This document shows, one piece after another, positions 57,839 to 64,000 of a stretch of 64,000 nucleotides of DNA. Under the pieces are notes generated by a model, which was given only the letters and a program-made list of their open reading frames with translations, was not told the DNA's origin and searched no databases. Numbering within the stretch: position 1 is the stretch's first letter; every line of letters begins with the position of its first letter. Made by a program: the position numbers and the translations under genes. Source of the stretch: Tricholoma matsutake (taxonomy: Eukaryota > Basidiomycota > Agaricomycetes > Agaricales > Tricholomataceae); NCBI GenBank assembly GCA_026075535.2, contig AP026542.1, forward strand, positions 5,270,001-5,334,000. The letters run 5' to 3'.

Positions 57839-58740
57839 CTAACCAACCATGGTATTCGCCTCGACCATGGTCGCGTAGTAACTCTGGCCATTGGACCACA
57901 AACCTAGGTAGTTAATACGGATGAGATTCTGACACAGCAGACGCTGAATTCCAGGACTTTCCTGTCTACCCAAGGACGAAGAAGTCTGCCTGAAATCGAG
58001 AGTTTGCGGACACGTGCAAATGACTCAACATAGATGACCTTAGGCGCTGGTAGTCCAAAAAACTGTTGTCAATGATGAACTTTGCACGAGGAGGGTGAGA
58101 TTTCGAAGACCTACTCTATTGGCGTAGACTGCAATGCACAGAATAAGGCAAGTACCCGGACCGTTGAGTAAAAGAACGTCTGCGAAGCTATGCCGACCGC
58201 TGCTCTTCCGAGGATTAATCATCACATGATAAAGACATGTTGCCAGTGAACGAAGTGCAGTAGGCGGCGTCGAGAGAAGCGATTGATGAACTCTCCGTGC
58301 ACGTGGGATGGTCAGCAAGGTGTACGAATTGTAGCCAGGATCGTTCTGACACGTTCAGTAGGAAACTAGCCATCCACACAGGAAGGCACATACATGGTCT
58401 GTACCCCAACCGACCTTTATTACTTCTAAGGCCATGGCTTTCTGCGCGCTGAGATTATCACCCTCACTGATGATATAGGTGCGCGGAGTATATCGAGAAA
58501 AATCAACATTGGAAAGAAGCTTCAGAATTTCGCTTGTGTGACCACCTATGAAAAAAAGATGGTCCTACGTTTTGGCGTCATAATTTTCAGAGATAGCGTA
58601 CCAGAACCCAGAAAGACGGCTAGACTACAAGTCCCCTGCAGTGTACGTGCCTTGAATGGGGGCGCACGTACCTTTGGCATGATTAAATAGAGCCGCAGAA
58701 AACATAAGATGGTTAGAATTCCAACATAATAAGCAAGCAT
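57839..58740 (-). CDS. ALG14: UDP-GlcNAc transferase subunit Alg14
   Basis: ATG 58740 (MLAYYVGILTILCFLRLYLI) gives an N-terminal membrane anchor. Then come SLAVFLGSGGHTSEILKLL, with the glycine loop spanning an intron, TPRTYIISEGDNLSAQKAM, an intron, and YTLLTIPRARRVHQS. Further on are HSFADVLLLNGPGTCL, LPAPKVIYVES and FVVQWPELLRDHGRGEYHGWL before the stop at 57839. These match Alg14, the membrane anchor that recruits Alg13 to make the second GlcNAc addition on dolichol in N-glycosylation. The last intron (57961 to 57904) has GAAAGT where GTAAGT is expected. If the base is real the donor is non-canonical, and splicing may be impaired. Confidence 0.88.
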
Positions 58741-58868
58741 CTGTACCGATGATATCCTTGAAGGAACTGCGATATTCAAGTTGCACGTAAGTATGCAAGT
58801 TGCTTTGACGTGACAGTCACGCGGCTTAACAGGTTACCAGCAGGTTGGATCTTCAAAGCTTCAGCTTC

Positions 58869-61376
58869 ATGGCTTCTCTGGATTTACATATGGTGTCGGA
58901 CCTACGAAACGCTGTCAAGGAATGTTCTGAGAGAGGATTATCCGTCGCGTCCAAATGGTGCGTGTCTTCTGTCAACTTATCCAGAAACATAACTCTCTAT
59001 GCTTGGTTTATGCAGGGCGTCAGAATTACATTTATCAATTCCAATGGCAAAACGTAGAGCAGCACAATCCGCATTCCCTCATACATCAAAATTCTCGACC
59101 TCTATTCCTCCACGAGTTCGGTCTCCTCCTCCGCTAACGTTAGAGCAATCTCCGGTGGTCCCTCCGCAACCCTTGAGTCAGGCACCTATCCCCATAACCC
59201 CTGCACGCCACCCTCACGCGCCCTCGTTGCATATACAGCCTGAGGATGTCCGTGCGATGGAAGCTGACCTGGAATATCAAGAGGCAGATAATCTTGCAAC
59301 TGCTCGCGCATGTTTTGAGTCGCGAGAATTTCTGCGAGCAAAATTCCTGTTAGAAAGTTGTAGGAGCTCTAAAGCCTGTTTCTTGAGCATCTACAGTCAA
59401 TTTATTGTGAGTTGACCAGGTTTTCTGGGGTCCCATATTGACGGCATGATTTTGAGGCGAGCGAAAAAAGGGCCCAACGCGATTGGCACAAACTCGATAG
59501 TATGTGATTTATTCTTTCCTTTTTCCTTTCCAACTCACTCCGCATTTCATAGACAATCGCCACCAACCTCCAGTTCCAGTAAACCCATCGTTAAACGATC
59601 TTCTCGAGTCAGTACGAGATGCCACAGATCCGTGGTTGCTGTTCTTGTAGGTCTCGATCATGGTATCCTTCATTGATCACTAAAGTGAGTGCTAGAAAGG
59701 CGCTATTTTTGTCGCGACTTTCGCGGCGTGAAGAAGCTATCGAGAGTTGTTTGATGTCAATAGCGGGATTCCCATGGAATTGGTCGGTGTGGACGCTTCT
59801 CGGTAGCTGTATTGGCGATGGGGATGAGGTTATCTCAAGTGTTGATCCCAAAGAAGTGTGCTGACCCGTGCTGCAGCTTTCTTCTCTTCTTCCGCTTATT
59901 CCCCTGCCACCAACCCATCCAGTGGTACAAATGTTTCAAATCAAGACTTTGAATGAACTCCACAACCCTTCGGAACATGAACTTGGTCTATGCGGCCGAC
60001 TCTTGAGCAAAGACTTCTTCCCGAGAAGTCTTTGGATAATGAGTCTCCGCGCTTGCGTTCTTTATCATCTCCATGGTTAGTGATTTTTCACTCTGATCAG
60101 GTTGTCATCAAATGCATGTCCAGATTTTGGCCAAGCCGAAGACCAATTCGAGCGAATTTTCCTCCTAGATCCATATCGCATCGATGACATCGACGTCTTC
60201 TCCAATATTTTGTACGTCACAGATAATAGGCTGAAACTGTCACGACTTGCCCATGAGTTTCTGGATTTGGATAAAGACAGGCCAGAAATATGTTGTCTCG
60301 TTGGTATGCTCATGCAATCTTCGGTTTTCGCTCACATGATTAATTGTTCCGCCTTCTAGGAAACCACTACTCCCTCCGGGCTGAGCATGAAAAAGCTGTC
60401 AAGTACTTCCGAAGAGCAACCGAACTGGATCGTACCTATCTTTCTGCGTGGACGCTGATGGGTCACGAATACGTTGAAATGAAGAACTCCCATGCAGCCA
60501 TCGAAGCGTACCGTCGGGCCGTAGGTACTGTGCTGGTTTCCATTGTCAATAAAAAAAATTCTGTATTTAATTTGTTGCTTTTCTGCGTCTCAGATGTGAA
60601 TCGCAAGGATTACAGGGCATGGTATGGTCTTGGACAAGCTTACGAACTTCTAAGTATGCACCACTATGCATTGCACTATTACCAACATGCTACAGCATTA
60701 AGGTACATCTATTTTCGTGACATCCCGATTTGATTTGATGATTTTGGTAGACCATACGACGTCCGTTTATGGCAAGCCCAGGGAATGTGTTACGAAGAGA
60801 TCGGGCGGTGCGCAGCTACTTTTTCCTGGCGCCTCATGGCCTTGATAAAATAATCTGACTTCCTAGCGTAATAGGCTCAGGGAAGCTGTTGAATGCCTCA
60901 AACGCGCTCTGATTCCTGCGGATCCACATGAGATTACTATTAACCTGAAATTGGCCAGACTTCATCGTCTTCTCGAAGAACCGGCCGAGGCAATAGCCTA
61001 TCATAGAAAAGTGGTAGAAGTTTGCCAGGCTGACCGTTTAAGTCAAACTCCGTTTACGTGCTGATGTTAAACGCTAACTGCCGTGAATGTTTTTTGTGTG
61101 ATGACATTAGTTCGCCCAATTGCTGACTATGCCAAGTCAAGTTTGGAAGTCGCCGAATACCATATGCGAATTCCCGATGGAGATCTAGCCCTCGCACGAG
61201 ATTATCTAGAGCGAGTTGCGGGCAGTAACGCTGAAGATGTTGCTCGGGCGTCAGAGTTGCTCAAAAGTGTCAAAGCAGCTATCCATGCCAAGTCTCTGAA
61301 AGAAGCAGAAGAACGAACGCAGATTTCCGCCAATGCAGCTGTGGAATCGACTGGGGTGGTGATGGCTACTGAGTGA
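58869..61376 (+). CDS. CDC23: Anaphase-promoting complex subunit 8 (Cdc23)
   Basis: ATG 58869 ([19 protein letters not shown]) starts the N-terminal helix typical of APC8. After an intron come [15 protein letters not shown], a proline-rich loop, and [20 protein letters not shown]. Tetratricopeptide repeats then run to the end: [137 protein letters not shown] and [23 protein letters not shown]8 is a TPR scaffold of the APC/C ubiquitin ligase. More than ten introns; ends VMATE-TGA at 61376. The divergent ALG14 start is about 130 bp away, so the two probably share an upstream region. Confidence 0.92.
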
Positions 61377-61471
61377 TTTTTTATGTGAAATGTATCCATG
61401 TATCCATACCGTTTGGTGTATATTGAGCCAAGCCAGCCCTGAAGAAGCATTTGTTGGTCACGAGCCTCCAC

Positions 61472-62848
61472 ATGCCCAAACCACAACAAATCAAGAGAGA
61501 AATGTCGAATGCCTTTGGCTCGTCTTTCCATCTTCAATCCTCATCCAATTCTGTCGATATCGGAGGAGATCAGTCTATTCCTTCCAGATCTCCCATCCCC
61601 AGCTATTTTACTGCAGACGCTAGTTCTCCATCAACATCGTCGCTGACAGGGCAACTACTTTCCTACGCAAATGCCCCACATATTACTTCCACTTCGAAAA
61701 AGGCCGTTAAGGCTCATAAAAGGACGCTGGAAGAGCAGAACGTAACAAAGAATACCAAAGCGAGGTTGTTGTTATCTCTATGAATGGCGTAGTATTTCTC
61801 ATTCCGTTTGTCTACAACTGCAGATTCGCATCTCGCCTTGCATCAGACCACTCGGCTGTTCTGTCACCTAACGTAGACGCGCCGTTCTCTGATGTTGATG
61901 ACGTGGTCACAAGGTTATTGCCCTATCATGTGTTTCAACAACCCAAGGAGGATTTGGAACTTCTGACAACCATGCGAAGAGATAAAGGGAAAGAGAAAGC
62001 CACCGCAGAAGATTTGAAGACAGAACTATCAGGCAAGTTTGCGCATCGATGGTTGAGCTGCCGTTCCAATCATACTACAGAGACTAGATTTGCCCTAGAT
62101 TGTTTCAGACGGAGAGCGGCACTTCATGACAGGTTACAAAGAATTAAAATTCGGTCGGGCAGGGTGACCATCATTTTCCTATTCTTTGACGAAAGTTGAA
62201 ATATCCTCTCCACAGCGGTCTGCACCCGATGACCAGGCCCTTATGATTGCCCAGGCAGTGCTAGATGCAGATCGAGCTGAAACAACTTCGCTTAGCAATG
62301 AGCTTCGAACGCTTCGCGCTGAGTTGGAACGCATCGAAAGAGAAAAACGCGTCGCCAATTCTGCCAGGGTGGTTTATTATCCACCCAGATCTGGCTCGAC
62401 TGCAACTATGCAACCGCAGTATTATCGCGGATACCCATATGCATACACGCAGGCGTATGGTGCTCCTGTCCAGTCAAGTCTTACGCCGACATTTACCGCA
62501 TCTCCCGCGACTCCTTCCCCGTCTTATACACCATATGTGCCAAGCGGAGCCATACCTGTACAATTACCCGTTGCATCCCTACCCGCTCTGCATGCGCTCG
62601 GCATCATACCTGTTCCCATTGCGTCGCTACCATCGGATGGTCATCCACAACCACCAGCTGTCCTTCGTGGATCAACTTCAAACGGTTCAATGCTAAGTCT
62701 CGAAATCAACGTTTCTTTGCTACAGCCCGTCCAAATGAGTGGACTAGCCACAGTTCTGAATTCGTTGATGGCTAGGGGCAGCTCTGCAACACCAGTGAAC
62801 TCTGCGTCCGAACCGGTACCTCCGCCTATTCCGACGGCACAGACGTGA
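61472..62848 (+). CDS. GLTSCR1-domain protein (SWI/SNF-associated)
   Basis: ATG 61472 (MPKPQQIKREMSNAFGSS), only 95 bp after the CDC23 stop. A Ser-rich start is followed by an intron (61763 to about 61822) and the conserved FASRLASDHSAVLSPNVDAP, PFSDVDDVVTRLLPYHVFQQ and LTTMRRDKGK. This is the GLTSCR1/BICRA region that binds the SWI/SNF core. An intron at 62033-62080 uses GC (CAG/gcaagt) and is stop-free and in frame. Then come TRFALDCFRRRAALHDRLQR, a third intron, a coiled coil (SLSNELRTLRAELERIEREK) and a long Pro/Ser/Tyr-rich C-terminus. It may be a subunit of a BAF-like remodeller, although this is from homology of one domain only. Confidence 0.78.
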
Positions 62849-63965
62849 TAGTGACTAGTGGACGTTGTATGGATTTTGCTTCGATACTGTACTTGGCTTG
62901 GCATTGAACCATCTACTATCCCTGTCTACGTACATAATTACATACATTCTAGTGCAACTTATAGTTTCAATCGGTTTGGCTTTTACCGCCAGATTGGACC
63001 CCTTTGAATCCGTACCATAAATACGTGGCACCTTGCTCTGAGATTGTCGTTAACATGCTGGCTCGCCACTCTTTGTTCAGATATAATTGAACTTATCATC
63101 ATGTAATAGAGTACGTTCCATCCATTCGAAGTTGCAGGTGATGCACAGGAGTGCACAAGTGATATTCGTGATGAGCCGTCAATTGCAACACGTCGCGCGC
63201 GTCAACGCGTGTCACCGTGACAGTCTCCAAGTCGAGTCCATGATATATGATATATAGAGTATCACTGTTCCCCCAGCTGCGATTACCTACCGGTGAGTTG
63301 CCCCCAAATACCTGGTAACCCCCAGGCCAACTCGGCATATTCAACTCGCATTTGTGAAAGCGCATTAGCGCAATGTCTCTACCTCCCGCCTGCTCACACG
63401 CTGTGTAATCTTACAACAAATGTAATATCTTCATGGGCATTTGTAAATCTCTAAGCAGCAGTGTTGCAAAACTTTGAAAATGGGTGTTCCAATCCTCAAT
63501 CTAAATCTTGGACACAAGTCATTACAATAAGCCTCTCTGAATACTCTCCGCCACTTTTTCCTCCCCAATACTGAGAACTCTTTGCTGGGTCATCGCTTAG
63601 AGCGTGATCACGTGCTTTGCAACTCCAGGTCACCGAATATGTTCGGACCAAAATGACAACTACTTAAGTCAAATAAAAAGGAACGGGAAATTGGGGCATA
63701 GTGGGGTGGTCCAAAGCTATATAATCCAGCATATCCGAGGGAGATTCGTGGATAGGAAGAGGACCCCCAAAAGCCCCTACTAAGGTACGGGAAGTCAGAG
63801 ACGCGTGAAACATGATTATACCCCGTCTACTACATACCCGACATTAATACTCGATTAATGTCAATGGGCATCTTCTTACAAGATGGAAGTGATGTGCGTG
63901 GTTCCTCCGCACACATTTCATTTATCGAGAAAGGAAACCCAATTATGCATTGTGTCCCTCTTAGG
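62849..63965. other. Intergenic, right end
   Basis: No gene I can assign. A minus-strand ATG frame of 88 codons (63365 to 63099, starting MRFHKCELNMPSWPGGYQVF) is present, without a known motif; I give it little weight. Beyond 63,600 the sequence looks like retroelement LTR flank. Confidence 0.4.
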
Positions 63966-64000
63966 AGAAGTGATACGATTTATTGGGCTCGGACTCATAT
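63966..64000. repeat. Start of another G1-family LTR edge
   Basis: These 35 bases match 4876-4911 (AGAAGTGAyACGATTTATTG and onward) with one difference. That places the edge of a second copy of the G1 LTR family at the window end. Confidence 0.7.

Noticed and set aside
1..64000. tRNA, rRNA or CRISPR features
   Set aside because: I saw no cloverleaf with A and B boxes, no rRNA sequence and no spaced short-repeat array. I could not run a scanner, so a tRNA with an intron could be missed.

Overview
The window reads as nuclear DNA of a filamentous basidiomycete, most likely an Agaricomycete. Genes carry many short introns (about 45-60 bp). Several protein families are ones I know mainly from that group: the WW-domain/four-helix membrane protein, the Zn2Cys6 factor with its conserved C-terminal half, and the fungal mitochondrial-carrier relative. 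The retroelements are Ty3/gypsy chromoviruses and Ty1/copia.

Bases 1 to about 33,900 are a nested transposon cluster. From the left: a Ty3/gypsy element (G1, minus strand) runs off the window start. A Ty1/copia element on the plus strand is split by a complete Ty3/gypsy chromovirus (G2, 5447-13389, minus strand). A Mutator-like (MULE) transposase gene is split by a large retroelement derivative with 166-bp LTRs (A, 16376-21773), which itself holds an 825-bp hAT-type MITE. The same MULE gene is split again by a gypsy element (C, 24107-33613, minus strand). C contains a 1177-bp solo LTR-like insert and an internally deleted gypsy element (B, 30281-33120, plus strand). Target-site duplications or restored reading frames support most of these junctions. 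Of 22 premature stops I followed in frame in these elements, 21 are TGA where CGA is expected. LTR pairs and target duplications also differ mainly at CpG. This points to decay by deamination of methylated CpG.

Bases about 34,400 to 62,900 are gene-dense, and most genes are housekeeping. In order: a hemerythrin-like protein (+), a DUF2786 protein (-), a WW/membrane protein (-), PRKRIP1-like (+), arginine methyltransferase RMT2 (+), TRAPP subunit BET5 (+), SNF2 remodeller Fun30/SMARCAD1 (-), a mitochondrial carrier relative (+), a Zn2Cys6 transcription factor (+), U2AF small subunit (+), ALG14 (-), APC8/Cdc23 (+) and a GLTSCR1-domain protein (+). They do not form one pathway. They cover splicing, chromatin, cell cycle, vesicle transport and N-glycosylation, as expected for an ordinary euchromatic block beside a transposon island.

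The window ends in a 35-bp match to the edge of the G1 LTR, so another copy probably starts there. The most unusual material is in G2: two extra 3' reading frames (a double zinc-knuckle protein with a VIDLT motif, and a small membrane protein), and a 12-nt LTR/primer-site complementarity that suggests Tf1-like self-priming. Elements A, B and C share hairpin-headed LTRs and an invariant C-T9 stretch directly after the LTR.
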